Shown piece by piece: positions 18,553 to 26,559 of a stretch of 64,000 nt of DNA; position 1 is the stretch's first letter; each line of letters opens with the position of its first letter. The DNA is from AP-15 sp963833745 (GTDB lineage: Bacteria; Pseudomonadota; Alphaproteobacteria; ATCC43930; CGMCC-115725), in contig CAWHZD010000004.1 in assembly GCA_963833745.1 (NCBI GenBank), positions 992,001 through 1,056,000 on the forward strand, in the 5' to 3' direction. The notes under the pieces are model-generated. The model was not told the DNA's origin, did no database searches, and saw nothing but the letters and a program-made list of their open reading frames with translations. Made by a program: the position numbers and the translations under genes.

Positions 18553-18900
18553 TCACCCAGCGGCCGCCGGTCGCCACGTCCGAACCGGGTTCCGCCAATC
18601 GATTCCGTCGAGCATATAGGCCAGTTGCGCTGCACTGATCGCGACGATCCCCTCGGCCGGCGACGGCCACAGAAACCGGCCGCGCTCCAGCCGCTTGGCG
18701 TACAGCGACATGCCGATACCGTCATGCCACAGAATTTTAAGCAAATGACCGCGTTTGCCCCGGAAAACGTACAAGTCACCCGCGTGCGGATCGCGCTCCA
18801 ATGCCTGTTGAACTTGCAGTGCCAGGCTGTTCATGCCACGCCGCATGTCGGTATGGCCGACCGCCAACCACACCCGTACCCCGGAGGGAACCGGGATCAT
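18553..18900 (-). CDS. tnpB: IS66 accessory protein TnpB (Orf2)
   Basis: 115 residues beginning MIPVPSGVRVWLAVGHTDMR and RGMNSLALQVQ, with DLYVFRGKRGHLLKILWHDG and GMSLYAKRLERGRFLWP. These are the diagnostic TnpB motifs (WLAxGxTDMRKG, VFRGRRGDLLKxLWWDG). TnpB is needed for IS66 transposition but its biochemical role is unknown. The start codon overlaps the end of tnpA by 4 bp. Confidence 0.95.
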   Translation of the reverse strand: MIPVPSGVRVWLAVGHTDMRRGMNSLALQVQQALERDPHAGDLYVFRGKRGHLLKILWHDGIGMSLYAKRLERGRFLWPSPAEGIVAISAAQLAYMLDGIDWRNPVRTWRPAAAG

Positions 18901-19262
18901 CGCCGCGACAGCGCCGTCACCACGGCCGCCGCCAGTGCCGCAGGAATCGAGCCCGGTATCCGGGCACGAGCTTGCCCCGCAAACTCGATTTCGATCACCG
19001 GCTCAGCGCAACACACCGAGCCGGCCCCGGCGTCCGATGCCATGCTCGCCGCCGGCGCAATCAGCACCTCGGCAAATCCGTCCGCCGCCGCGCGCAGCTC
19101 TTTCCGCCAGCGATAGATTTGCCCCGGGCAGACATCAACCCGGCGGGCCACCTCGTTGACCACAGCGCCCGGCACCAAACTCGCAGCAATGATTGCTCGC
19201 TTCTGATCCGCGCTCCAACGCCGCCGTCGTTCGGGGCCGGTGATCACCTCAACTCGCGCCAT
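18897..19262 (-). CDS. tnpA: IS66 TnpA (Orf1), HTH protein
   Basis: 121 residues. The N-terminal half (RRRWSADQKRAIIAASLVPG, then VVNEVARRVDVCPGQIYRWR) is the IS3/IS911-like helix-turn-helix found in IS66 TnpA, thought to bind the element ends. The C-terminal region is variable and alanine-rich. The gene is the first of the tnpABC operon, on the minus strand. Confidence 0.93.
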   Translation of the reverse strand: MARVEVITGPERRRRWSADQKRAIIAASLVPGAVVNEVARRVDVCPGQIYRWRKELRAAADGFAEVLIAPAASMASDAGAGSVCCAEPVIEIEFAGQARARIPGSIPAALAAAVVTALSRR

Positions 19263-19730
19263 CGCATTGTCTCTTGCACTGGTGCAAACACCCTCATTTG
19301 CACCGATGCCCGATCACACCAGATCATACCGCTGGACGAAAGGCGGCCTTCGCCGGAGGGGCACTTACCAAACCTTCGCTAACGGGAGGGGATGGTGCCG
19401 AACCGCTGCGTCCAGTGCCGCCAGAACCGACCATCAGCGTCGAAGGATTCGACGTGCATATTACGGGGGCAGGACGGTTTATCGTCACCGACGTAGACGG
19501 CCGGGCTATGCCTGTGCCCATTGAAGAATACAAGGCACGACTAGCTAACCGGCGGGGTCGAGCACGAAACGGCGGCTCCCATTATTCGATCACGACATCC
19601 GCCGGGCCAGCAGAGACGGCGCGATCGTCATCGAGGTGGACGACTGCCATTCGATCGAAGGTCCGCATGGCCCTCAACCGCCAATCGGCGAACAGGGCAT
19701 GGCGAATCATCCGCGAAGGCGCGCGCGAAT
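19263..19730. other. Stretch with no recognised gene right of IS66
   Basis: A plus-strand frame (19274-19816) includes the plausible-looking segment VEGFDVHITGAGRFIVTDVD followed by MPVPIEEYKARLANRRGRAR, but I recognise no family. It overlaps the 3' end of the membrane-protein gene on the other strand. The right end of IS66 must also lie here. I make no gene call. Confidence 0.35.
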
Positions 19731-20477
19731 TCAATCCGATCCGTCTGCGGCGTAAGGTTGATCCGCAGACTCCAGCACGCTGTGTTGGTCCCATATGCGT
19801 AAAAGCCTCGGGATAAAGCAGGTGCTGTCAATCAGTACGAGTATCGAGAGATACAGCAGCACGGTGTAAGCTGATATTTTAGTTGCTACTATTTCCCAGC
19901 CGGTGGGCTGAAAAACTCGTATAACGAACCACATCATCCACAATATAGTCGACATTGCTGCGTGCAACAGCATTGACCGTTTGACACTATATCTTGTTGC
20001 CTCGTATGCCCATTCACTTCCTTCATGGAAGAGCTCTAATTTACAATGCGTCAAACTGCTGCGCAGTGTCAGTGATCCAACAAATGCAAATAGACCCATC
20101 CACGCCCACCAGGCGTCATGAGGCTCATCGATGTTAACCGCAACAAGATACTGGCTAAGCCCGAGTGCCAACGGGAAAGCGATGTCCCGCACTTCGATCA
20201 TTCGCCTGAACAACACGATAAATCTGGAATATTCTGAGACCACAATAATCAAGCCAAGGCATATACCGAACGCATTTAGAAGATGGAAAGTAAACTCCTT
20301 GAATTCTGCCAAATTGTTGGGCCATTGATGATTCAATATTTCTGTGATTTTCAATGCTATAACACCCAATACCGTGCTTTGTGTAAAGCCAATAGATACA
20401 AAATATATATCAGGGAAGTGAGTAAGAGCGCGTTCTCGCAATTCCCGATTATCCAATCTATTATTGCCACTCGGCAT
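19731..20477 (-). CDS. Integral membrane protein of unknown function
   Basis: ATG at 20477 follows AAGGGGATC, a good ribosome binding site. The 248-residue product has about six hydrophobic segments, for example STVLGVIALKITEIL, LLNAFGICLGLIIVVSEYS, WWAWMGLFAFVGSLTL, LLHAAMSTILWMMWFVI and AYTVLLYLSILVLID. The base composition is visibly richer in A+T than neighbouring genes, suggesting recent acquisition. No transporter or enzyme signature is recognised. It stands alone between IS66 and the qmcA-like gene. Confidence 0.6.
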   Translation of the reverse strand: MPSGNNRLDNRELRERALTHFPDIYFVSIGFTQSTVLGVIALKITEILNHQWPNNLAEFKEFTFHLLNAFGICLGLIIVVSEYSRFIVLFRRMIEVRDIAFPLALGLSQYLVAVNIDEPHDAWWAWMGLFAFVGSLTLRSSLTHCKLELFHEGSEWAYEATRYSVKRSMLLHAAMSTILWMMWFVIRVFQPTGWEIVATKISAYTVLLYLSILVLIDSTCFIPRLLRIWDQHSVLESADQPYAADGSD

Positions 20478-20538
20478 CGAAAGATCCCCTTATGAGGTGC
20501 TGTATTCCTGCAGTCGTTAAACCCGGCGCGCGGCTCAG

Positions 20539-21520
20539 TCACCCCGCCTGCGGCACTGACCCGCCAGGCCGGTGCGACGCCGTGTGCGATGCACCCGAGT
20601 TTCCCTTTACAATTTGCAGAGCAGTTCCCACGACTGCGCCGATATTGCCGAGATCGGCCGGGACGATCATGGTTGTGCTTTGCTTGGCGAGATTGCCCCA
20701 TTTGTCGATGAAGTCCTTGGCAAGTTGCATCTGCAGAGCTTCGATGCCGCCGTCGACGACCGCCGCTGTAGCGATGGCTCGGATGGCATCGGCGGTGGCC
20801 GAGGCAACCAGTTCAATGGCCTTGGCCTCGCCCTCGGCGCGCAGGATCTCGGCTTGCCTTCGCCCATCGGCGAGGTTGATCTCTCGCTGACGCTGGCCCT
20901 CGGACGTGTTGATCTGCTGCTGGCGCTCGCCTTCCGATTTGAAGATCATCGCGCGCTTTTCCCGTTCCGCTGTGATCTGCAGCTCCATGGCATGCAGGAT
21001 CGCCTGCGGTGGCGTGATGTCCTTGATCTCATAGCGCAGGACCTTGATCCCCCAATTGACCGCGGCCTCCTCTACCGCCGCAGCGACCGCGGCATTCAGC
21101 ATCTGCCGCGAGGACAGGGCTTGGTCGAGATGTAGCTTGCCGATCTCCGAGCGGATGCTGGTCGGCGCCAATTGCATTGCGGCGCTCATTGGATTGCTCG
21201 ATCCATAGGCCGCTTTCACCGCATCGGTGATCTGGAGATAGAGGAAGCCATCGACGGTGAGGGTGGTGTTGTCGAGAGAGATGCAAACCTGAGCCGGCAC
21301 TTCTGAGGGTACTTCGCGCAGGTCGAAGCGGTAGGCGACTCGATCCATGAAAGGCACAAGCACGTTCAGTCGGCGACAGGGCGCTGTGGAAGCGGCCGAG
21401 ACGTTCGACAATCCATGATTGCTGCTGCGGCACGATGCGCAGTGCTGAGCGCAGTATGGCAACTCCGAAGAATAGCAGAAGAAGGAGGGTTATCAGTGAG
21501 GTCAGGACCTCCGTCGACAT
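20539..21520 (-). pseudogene. SPFH/stomatin-like protein (QmcA-type), one frameshift
   Basis: The N-terminus from ATG 21520 (MSTEVLTSLITLLLLLFFGV, then IVPQQQSWIVERLGRFHSAL) is a membrane anchor followed by the SPFH-domain start. Near 21374 the frame is lost within LSP...LNVLVPFMD, and the second frame continues DRVAYRFDLREVPSEVPAQV to the C-terminal coiled coil (AEREKRAMIFKSEGERQQQI) and VVDGGIEALQMQLAKDFIDK. Two bases appear missing (CCG-GGA-CTG expected). The family forms membrane-associated oligomers and usually pairs with NfeD, as here. With the frame restored it would be about 320 residues. Confidence 0.83.
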
Positions 21521-21538
21521 GGACTACCTCCCCAATGT

Positions 21539-21964
21539 TTATCTTTCCGCCGTATCGGCCAGAAAGTCGAGATGGAGGAGTTTGTCGGTCTTCCGTTTGA
21601 TGATGGCGGTGCTGCCCCGAGCGGGGATAGAGCCGTCTTCCATCACGGCCTGCCAGTTCACCCCGCGATAACTGACCGTGAGGCGACGTCCTTGCGGAGA
21701 GACGTCACGTATCGTCACGGTCTGGCCGATGTCGAAATCCGCGAGACCTTTTGTGCGTGCTTGATGCCGCCGACCCAGCATGACTGCGGCCGTCAGGATC
21801 GCACAAAGAACCACAAACGCAAAAATCAGTAGATCACCCCGAATCCAGAAGCCCATAAGAGCGGTGAGGAGGGCGGCAGCAGCGCCGCCGGCGAGATAGA
21901 AGGTGCCGGTATGCAACTCGGCCAACGCGGCTAACAAGGCAAGGACGAGAAACACCCATTGCAT
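21539..21964 (-). CDS. NfeD-like membrane protein
   Basis: I choose ATG at 21962-21964 (MQWVFLVLALLAALAELHTG), because the longer frame upstream has no resemblance. The 141-residue protein has three membrane helices (FLVLALLAALAELHTGTFYL, AAALLTALMGFW, LLIFAFVVLCAILTAAVML) and a C-terminal OB-fold (GLADFDIGQTVTIRDVSPQG to VSYRGVNWQAVMEDG), the NfeD arrangement. NfeD partners SPFH proteins, and the SPFH gene starts 18 bp downstream. A complete IS1634 lies 121 bp upstream, where the promoter would be. Confidence 0.82.
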   Translation of the reverse strand: MQWVFLVLALLAALAELHTGTFYLAGGAAAALLTALMGFWIRGDLLIFAFVVLCAILTAAVMLGRRHQARTKGLADFDIGQTVTIRDVSPQGRRLTVSYRGVNWQAVMEDGSIPARGSTAIIKRKTDKLLHLDFLADTAER

Positions 21965-22080
21965 CGGCAAAGCCTTAAGAGTTCGATCACCGCATCGTAG
22001 ACGATGCTTGAAAGCTTTATAGATGGGGATGGGTGGTTCTACACGGTGATCCCGGAGATCGATATCTGGCGCGCTACGAC

Positions 22081-22085
22081 CGTGA
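22081..22085. repeat. 5-bp target duplication (CGTGA), left of IS1634 copy 2
   Basis: CGTGA precedes the left end CCCAACTTCCGC and is repeated at 23981-23985 after the right end. Confidence 0.92.
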
Positions 22086-23980
22086 CCCAACTTCCGCAGT
22101 TTGGATTTGAAGACGGCTGATTATCAACGGCTTGGAGGCCATTTTCAGATTTAGGCACCACATTTTCTTGGGGGTTCAGCGGGCGGGCGGCATCTCCTGG
22201 AAGACGGGCGGCAGGGTGATCTCGATAGCGCGGCAGATCGGATCAATGGTTGCGCCGGGAGCGGTGCGCAGTCGGGCCCGGCGACCATCCTGTTCGACCT
22301 CGATCTCACTGAGGTCGGCAAGATCATCGATGATGCGCTGCCATTCGAGCTTGCTGCGGCGTGCCGCCAGACGGTCCGTCAGTTCCTTGCGCAGCACCAG
22401 GGCGAGGAAGGTGCAGAAGACGTGGCCGCGGATGCCGGCATCGGTTTTGTGGAAGATCGGCCGGGTGGCAAGCAGCGCTTTTGCGGTTTTGAAGGCGTCC
22501 TCCACGGCGAGGAGGTTACGGTATCGCAGGACGACTTGGAGGGCGGAGATTTTCGTGTTGGTGCGCAGCACGAACAGGCCGTCGAAGCGGGCGTCGGCCT
22601 CGACCTTGGCCCGATCAATGACAAAGCCGTCGCCCACGGGCGTCTTGAGGAAACGGCGGAAGCCCTTGTTGGCGACCAGTGCCTTGTCGCCTTGCGCGAG
22701 CTTGCGCTCGAGGCCGGCGATCAGTTCGGCGCGCGCCTCGGCATCCTTTCTGGCTTTCTCGTCATTGCGACAGATGATGTAGCGCCGCCCGGCGATTGTG
22801 GTCTCCCTGACGGCGAGTTCAGTCTCGCCCTTCTGCCGCCGGATGAGCAGCGGCACGCTGACGCCATCATCCTCAATGACCTCGGCGCGCACCTCGCGGC
22901 TGGTGCGCTCGCGCACGCCGAGAATGTACTCGATCTTCTCGGCTTCGAGCGCCGCCATGGTGTGGGCGCTGATCATGCCGCGATCGGCGACGATGCAGGT
23001 CCGGGCGATGTCGAAGCGATCGCGCAGACGGCGCACCACCGGCAACAACATCGTCACGTCGGCAGTGTTGCCCGGCATCAGGAACGAGGCGATCGGCCGG
23101 TCGGCGTCATCCAGCACGATGCCGAGCACGACCTGCTTCAAGTGCCCTCGGTAGTCCTTGGAATGGCCGCGCTGACCCAGGTTCTCACCGCCGGCGCCCT
23201 CGAACCATAACGTCGTCGTATCGAAGAAGGCGATCGACACCGCACCGAACAGCGGCTGGCGATGCCGGTAGAGCGCTTCCTCGATCGCCTCGGCGGTGCC
23301 GCGGCCGTGCTCGTCGATTTCGCCGAGCCAGGCCATCGCCTTGTACGCCTCGTCGAGCCCGAGCCCTTCGGCGCCGGGGACGCGCAAGCCGTTGCGCCAT
23401 TCGCTCGCGTGGCGGTCGGAACCCGAGACCGTCGGCCGATGCAGTACGGTGAGATAGATCGCCCGCTCGACATCGAAGCCGAAGCGCCGGTCGGCGAGCA
23501 GGCTGGTGAGCACGTCGCGGCATCCGGTTTCGGCCCACAACCGGCCGAACACCAAATCGGGTCCGATGCTGACGCGGCGCAGTTCCGGCAACTCGCCGCG
23601 ATAGAAGCTCGACAGCACGATCGTCCGTCGCGAATGCCGCGCCGCCGAGGCGATCAGCCCGTCGATCAGGCCGGAGGCTTCGACCTCGTCGCGCCGGCCG
23701 AGCGCCTTGATGACGCGCTGAACGTGGCGCCCGCCCTCGCGTGCGTTCTCGACGAGGTAGAGGTACTCATAGGCTCCGATCTTCTTGACGCGGACGAACA
23801 TGGCGCGGCACCCTGCTTGCGGCAAGGGCACCACGATTCGTCGCCACTTCTCAAGAAAAATAAACCGTCTCAATCACAAAAATGTCGATCATTTAGCACC
23901 ACAATGCGAGCGGTGTCGTCGCAACCCCAGCATTTCTGCGATCCCCAGCGACCGCATCACCCAAAACCGCGGAAGTTGGG
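22086..23980 (-). mobile_element. IS1634-family element, copy 2, complete (1895 bp)
   Basis: The ends are inverted repeats, CCCAACTTCCGCAGTTTGG on the left and CCCAACTTCCGCGGTTTTGG inwards from the right. The element is flanked by a 5-bp direct repeat CGTGA. Size, repeat and duplication fit the IS1634 family of the IS4 superfamily. It carries one intact transposase and inserted just upstream of nfeD. Confidence 0.95.
22176..23801 (-). CDS. IS1634-family DDE transposase
   Basis: From the ATG at 23799-23801 (MFVRVKKIGAYEYLYLVENA) the frame is open for 541 residues; the longer frame reaching 23873 has no family support. DDE residues are visible: Asp in AFFDTTTLWFEG, Asp in CIVADRGMIS and Glu in LLAVEDAFKTAK. 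The insertion domain rich in charged residues (EKARKDAEARAELIAGLERK) is typical of the IS4 superfamily. This intact copy can probably act on copy 1 only poorly, since copy 1 lacks one end. Confidence 0.94.
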   Translation of the reverse strand: MFVRVKKIGAYEYLYLVENAREGGRHVQRVIKALGRRDEVEASGLIDGLIASAARHSRRTIVLSSFYRGELPELRRVSIGPDLVFGRLWAETGCRDVLTSLLADRRFGFDVERAIYLTVLHRPTVSGSDRHASEWRNGLRVPGAEGLGLDEAYKAMAWLGEIDEHGRGTAEAIEEALYRHRQPLFGAVSIAFFDTTTLWFEGAGGENLGQRGHSKDYRGHLKQVVLGIVLDDADRPIASFLMPGNTADVTMLLPVVRRLRDRFDIARTCIVADRGMISAHTMAALEAEKIEYILGVRERTSREVRAEVIEDDGVSVPLLIRRQKGETELAVRETTIAGRRYIICRNDEKARKDAEARAELIAGLERKLAQGDKALVANKGFRRFLKTPVGDGFVIDRAKVEADARFDGLFVLRTNTKISALQVVLRYRNLLAVEDAFKTAKALLATRPIFHKTDAGIRGHVFCTFLALVLRKELTDRLAARRSKLEWQRIIDDLADLSEIEVEQDGRRARLRTAPGATIDPICRAIEITLPPVFQEMPPAR

Positions 23981-23985
23981 CGTGA
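23981..23985. repeat. 5-bp target duplication (CGTGA), right of IS1634 copy 2
   Basis: Direct repeat of 22081-22085, immediately after the terminal GAAGTTGGG. Confidence 0.92.
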
Positions 23986-24277
23986 TGCTCAAGCGCTTAC
24001 GCCTAAGAGCGTTGGAGGACCGTGCCACCCGCTGGCAGACGCGCCCGGATCCCCGAGCGACGGTTTTCTGACGATTCGTGGCTGCGCGCGCCCGGCGCGG
24101 CCGGACCTGGAGAAAATATCCTGCTTATCGTTAAGTCTTCCTGAGCTCAGCCTCAGCTAATGTGCGGCCGAAACCGATTTTGATTGCGCGTCGGGCCGTA
24201 CAGCATTGCACGTCGCCCAAACCTCATGCAGGCATGGCGGAGCAATGCGCGACCCGCAGCAACTCCGGAGGAGATCA

Positions 24278-24559
24278 ATGCCGACCAAAACGCAGGAGAA
24301 AAAGACTATCGGAAGCAAGGTGAATGCTCTGCAGAAGCCGCTACAGCCGTCGGAGGAGCTGGCCGCGGTGATCGGCTCGGGTCCGCTGCCCCGGGGCGAG
24401 GTGGTCAGCAAGATCTGGGAGTACATCCGCTTGCACAACTTGCAGAACCCGGAGAACCGTCGCGAAATCGTGGCCGATGACCAGCTCCGGAGGGTCTTTG
24501 GCAAGGACAAGGTGACCATGTTCGAGATGAGCAAGCACCTCGCCGCGCATCTGACGTGA
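24278..24559 (+). CDS. SWIB/MDM2-domain protein
   Basis: ATG at 24278 follows GGAGGAGATCA, a strong ribosome binding site. The 93-residue protein is a lysine-rich N-terminal tail followed by a complete SWIB domain: LQPSEELAAVIGSGPLPRGE, VVSKIWEYIRLHNLQNPENR and the end FGKDKVTMFEMSKHLAAHL. In eukaryotes SWIB is part of chromatin remodelling complexes; in bacteria it occurs alone in chlamydiae and many alphaproteobacteria and may bind DNA or topoisomerase. The gene stands alone with about 290 bp of empty sequence upstream. Confidence 0.9.
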   Translation: MPTKTQEKKTIGSKVNALQKPLQPSEELAAVIGSGPLPRGEVVSKIWEYIRLHNLQNPENRREIVADDQLRRVFGKDKVTMFEMSKHLAAHLT

Positions 24560-24632
24560 CAGGCCGGCGAAACGTCAGGAGCGCAGGTTTCGCAGATCGA
24601 CGCCGGAACTCCTCAGGCTTCCCTCTTTCTCG

Positions 24633-25463
24633 CTAGGCGTTTTCGTAAACCGCGACGCCGTAGCCCAGGGTCGCCGGTGCTGCGTAGAAGCGGTGGATGC
24701 GGCGGACCTTGTCGCTGAGCGCGCCGCGCATGCCGAGCCACATGATCATCTCGACCCCCTCGGCGCCGCCCCGTTCCATGTAGGCGTGATGGTCGAGGCC
24801 GGTCAGTTCTTCGGGATCGGCTTCGAGCAGGTCGAGGAATTCGTTGTCCCATACCGGATTGACGAAGCCGGCCCGCGCCCCTTGAACCTGATGCGAAAGG
24901 CCGCCGGTGCCGACCACCGCGATCTTGATGTCCCGGGGATAGCTGTCGACAGCACAGCGGATCGCCCGCCCAAGCTTCCACAGTCGCCGGGCCGTGGGCA
25001 GCGGATGCTGGATGACGTTGACCGCAAATGGAACGATCGCCGCCGGCCACGGCCTGTCCCACAGTAAGGGCAGCGGTCCCATGGCGCCGTGGTCGAGGGC
25101 CATCTCCTGACAGATCGTCGGATCGAATTCATCGCCGATCAGCGAGCGGGCGAGGTGCCAGGCGAAATCGGGATCGCCTTGAAGATCGGGCAGATCGCGC
25201 TTGCCCCAGCCTTCATCCGCTTGCCCGTGCCGCTCGCCGACGCCGAGCGCGAAGGTCGGATACGCATCGAAGAAGAACTGGTTCACATGGTCGTTGTAAA
25301 TCAACACCAGCAGATCGGGCGCAGAGCGCTTGAGCCAATCCTTGGCCGGAGCGTATCCGTCGAAGATCGGGGCCCAGGCCGGGTCCTGCTGCCAGCCCCG
25401 GTCATAGGCGTGCGCGAGCCGCGGCGAATGCGAGGTGCCGAGCCCTCCGATAATGCGCGCCAT
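24633..25463 (-). CDS. ligB: LigB-family extradiol ring-cleavage dioxygenase, catalytic subunit
   Basis: ATG at 25463, one base after the ligA stop. The 276-residue protein opens MARIIGGLGTSHSPRLAHAY, where His12 is an iron ligand, and continues DLLVLIYNDHVNQFFFDAYP with the second histidine. ALDHGAMGPL and VVGTGGLSHQVQGARAGFVN hold further active-site residues, and LTGLDHHAYMERGG is near the end. This is the protocatechuate/gallate 4,5-dioxygenase pattern (class III extradiol, Fe(II)). It opens protocatechuate-like rings in the meta position. Exact substrate cannot be read from sequence. It is paired with ligA. Confidence 0.9.
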   Translation of the reverse strand: MARIIGGLGTSHSPRLAHAYDRGWQQDPAWAPIFDGYAPAKDWLKRSAPDLLVLIYNDHVNQFFFDAYPTFALGVGERHGQADEGWGKRDLPDLQGDPDFAWHLARSLIGDEFDPTICQEMALDHGAMGPLPLLWDRPWPAAIVPFAVNVIQHPLPTARRLWKLGRAIRCAVDSYPRDIKIAVVGTGGLSHQVQGARAGFVNPVWDNEFLDLLEADPEELTGLDHHAYMERGGAEGVEMIMWLGMRGALSDKVRRIHRFYAAPATLGYGVAVYENA

Positions 25464-25464
25464 C

Positions 25465-25764
25465 TCAGTGCTCCCCGCGCATCTGCTTTTGCATGTCGGC
25501 CACCGACTGGCCGACCGTCGCGGCAACCTTCAGCAACAGATAGATGTTGCCGCCCAGCGCGAGCATCCCGGCCCAGTCGCGGCGGCGCACGACGTCCTGT
25601 TCCGCGTCGCTCAGACCCATCCCGGCCATGTAGCCCGCTTCGTCGACGCGAAACCGCTCCCGGCCGACGGGATCGGATAGCGAATTGGCCATCCGGTTGA
25701 GCCGGTAGCCCTGCCGAGAGCGCTCGCCGGTGAATATCGTGGTGCCCGGAATATCCTGGTTCAT
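25465..25764 (-). CDS. ligA: LigA-family extradiol dioxygenase, alpha subunit
   Basis: ATG at 25762-25764 after GAGGAGGCGTC. The 99-residue protein (MNQDIPGTTIFTGERSRQGY, RLNRMANSLSDPVGRERFRV, DVVRRRDWAGMLALGGNIYL) is the small helical subunit that caps the LigB active site; the RLNxMAxSL and FxxDExxY motifs are characteristic. It is encoded immediately upstream of ligB as in Sphingobium ligAB. No accessory pathway genes (ligC, ligI) are adjacent, so the downstream steps must be elsewhere. Confidence 0.9.
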   Translation of the reverse strand: MNQDIPGTTIFTGERSRQGYRLNRMANSLSDPVGRERFRVDEAGYMAGMGLSDAEQDVVRRRDWAGMLALGGNIYLLLKVAATVGQSVADMQKQMRGEH

Positions 25765-25873
25765 GACGCCTCCTCGTCGTTTCGTCCTTGCCGGGCCACC
25801 GCGGCCCTTCGAGTGCCGATGACCCATGTCGGCGCTATCTTTTACCGCGGACCCGGGGCGGGATCAGGACTTT

Positions 25874-26040
25874 CTACGGGTCGGGCATCTCGCCGACGGC
25901 GACCTCGATCAGGGTCGTGCCGCGCCGCTTCAGCGCCGCCGCCAGTTCACGGCACCGGCCGTCCGGAGTCGTCGTGCGTACCCGGCCGCGCCAAAGCTCT
26001 CGGCCATCTTCGGGATCTCGTCCCATTCAGCGGGAGTCCG
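25874..26040 (-). pseudogene. C-terminal remnant of a thiamine-diphosphate enzyme
   Basis: Minus-strand frames give RTPAEWDEIPKMAESFGAAG and then, after a frame change, ELAAALKRRGTTLIEVAVGE and MPDP followed by a stop at 25874. This is the end of an acetolactate-synthase/benzoylformate-decarboxylase-like protein, where xLIEVxVGxMPSP is common. Only about 55 codons remain. It lies upstream of ligA. Confidence 0.6.
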
Positions 26041-26162
26041 GGGATGGGGCAATCGCCTGAAGACGGACGCGCAGGTCCTCCTAGCTCAAAGCACACAGGA
26101 CGGCTCTGTTGCAAACTCCCAGCTGTGGCGCGTGATGCGCCTGCGCGAGGTCGTGCTCGCGC

Positions 26163-26450
26163 TCACGCGGCCTCGAGCCGCTCACCGACCAGCTGGACGG
26201 CTTCGCTCAGCGCGCATGCGCCGAGGCCGAAGGCGCGCATCACCTCAAAGCCCTTGATCGTCGCGTAGGCCGTCTTCATCTGATTTGAAACCGCGCACCG
26301 GCCGGATCAGCTGCTTCGAGCTTGCCGTGGTCGGCTTCGGTGATGTTGTTCAGATACTTGACCATCCGGTGCTGTGTGTCCTTCGGGCACTTGCCTTCGG
26401 CCTTCAGCTCGGGAGAAACCGCGCGGCCATGGCCCGCATGTGAGGGTGGT
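26163..26450 (-). pseudogene. IS6-family transposase remnant
   Basis: Pieces on the minus strand in shifting frames match the C-terminal half of an IS6-type transposase: SPELKAEGKCPKDTQHRMVK, YLNNITEADHGKL, then LIRPVRGF, then MKTAYATIKGFEVMRA joined to FGLGACALSEAVQLVGERLE. Two one-base insertions break the frame and an internal deletion of roughly 25 codons follows VMRA. The N-terminal half and both ends are absent. Confidence 0.75.
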
Positions 26451-26559
26451 AAAAAGCCTTCGACCGGTGTGCGCCAGGCGCAATCCTGGCAATGTTGTGC
26501 TTTAATTACTTCGACACCGCGCTCCTTGGCGGGAGAAGCCGCCTTGAGGGAGAAACCGA

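Larger units (their letters stand above)
16835..19262 (-). mobile_element. IS66-family element (core, tnpA-tnpB-tnpC)
   Basis: Three genes in the IS66 order and with typical spacing (4-bp tnpA/tnpB overlap, 71-bp gap to tnpC) define the element. It sits immediately upstream of the SNF2 gene start at 16730. I could not pin the terminal repeats; a weak candidate pair is CACCCCAGCGGCGAA near 16814 and, complemented, GCCCCTCCGGCGAA near 19360, so the limits given are those of the genes. Confidence 0.85.

Noticed and set aside
19274..19816. A 180-codon plus-strand ORF right of IS66
   Set aside because: Overlaps the 3' end of the membrane-protein gene and has no recognised motif; the start is inside the likely IS66 end.
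22422..23210. A 262-codon plus-strand ORF inside IS1634 copy 2 (and its twin in copy 1)
   Set aside because: Antisense shadow of the transposase; duplicated only because the IS is duplicated.
25874..26040. The TPP-enzyme C-terminus as the missing half of the PoxB-like gene at 56310-57126
   Set aside because: Its ending (LIEVAVGEMPDP) fits acetolactate-synthase/benzoylformate-decarboxylase relatives rather than PoxB, and the pieces are 30 kb apart with no shared junction.
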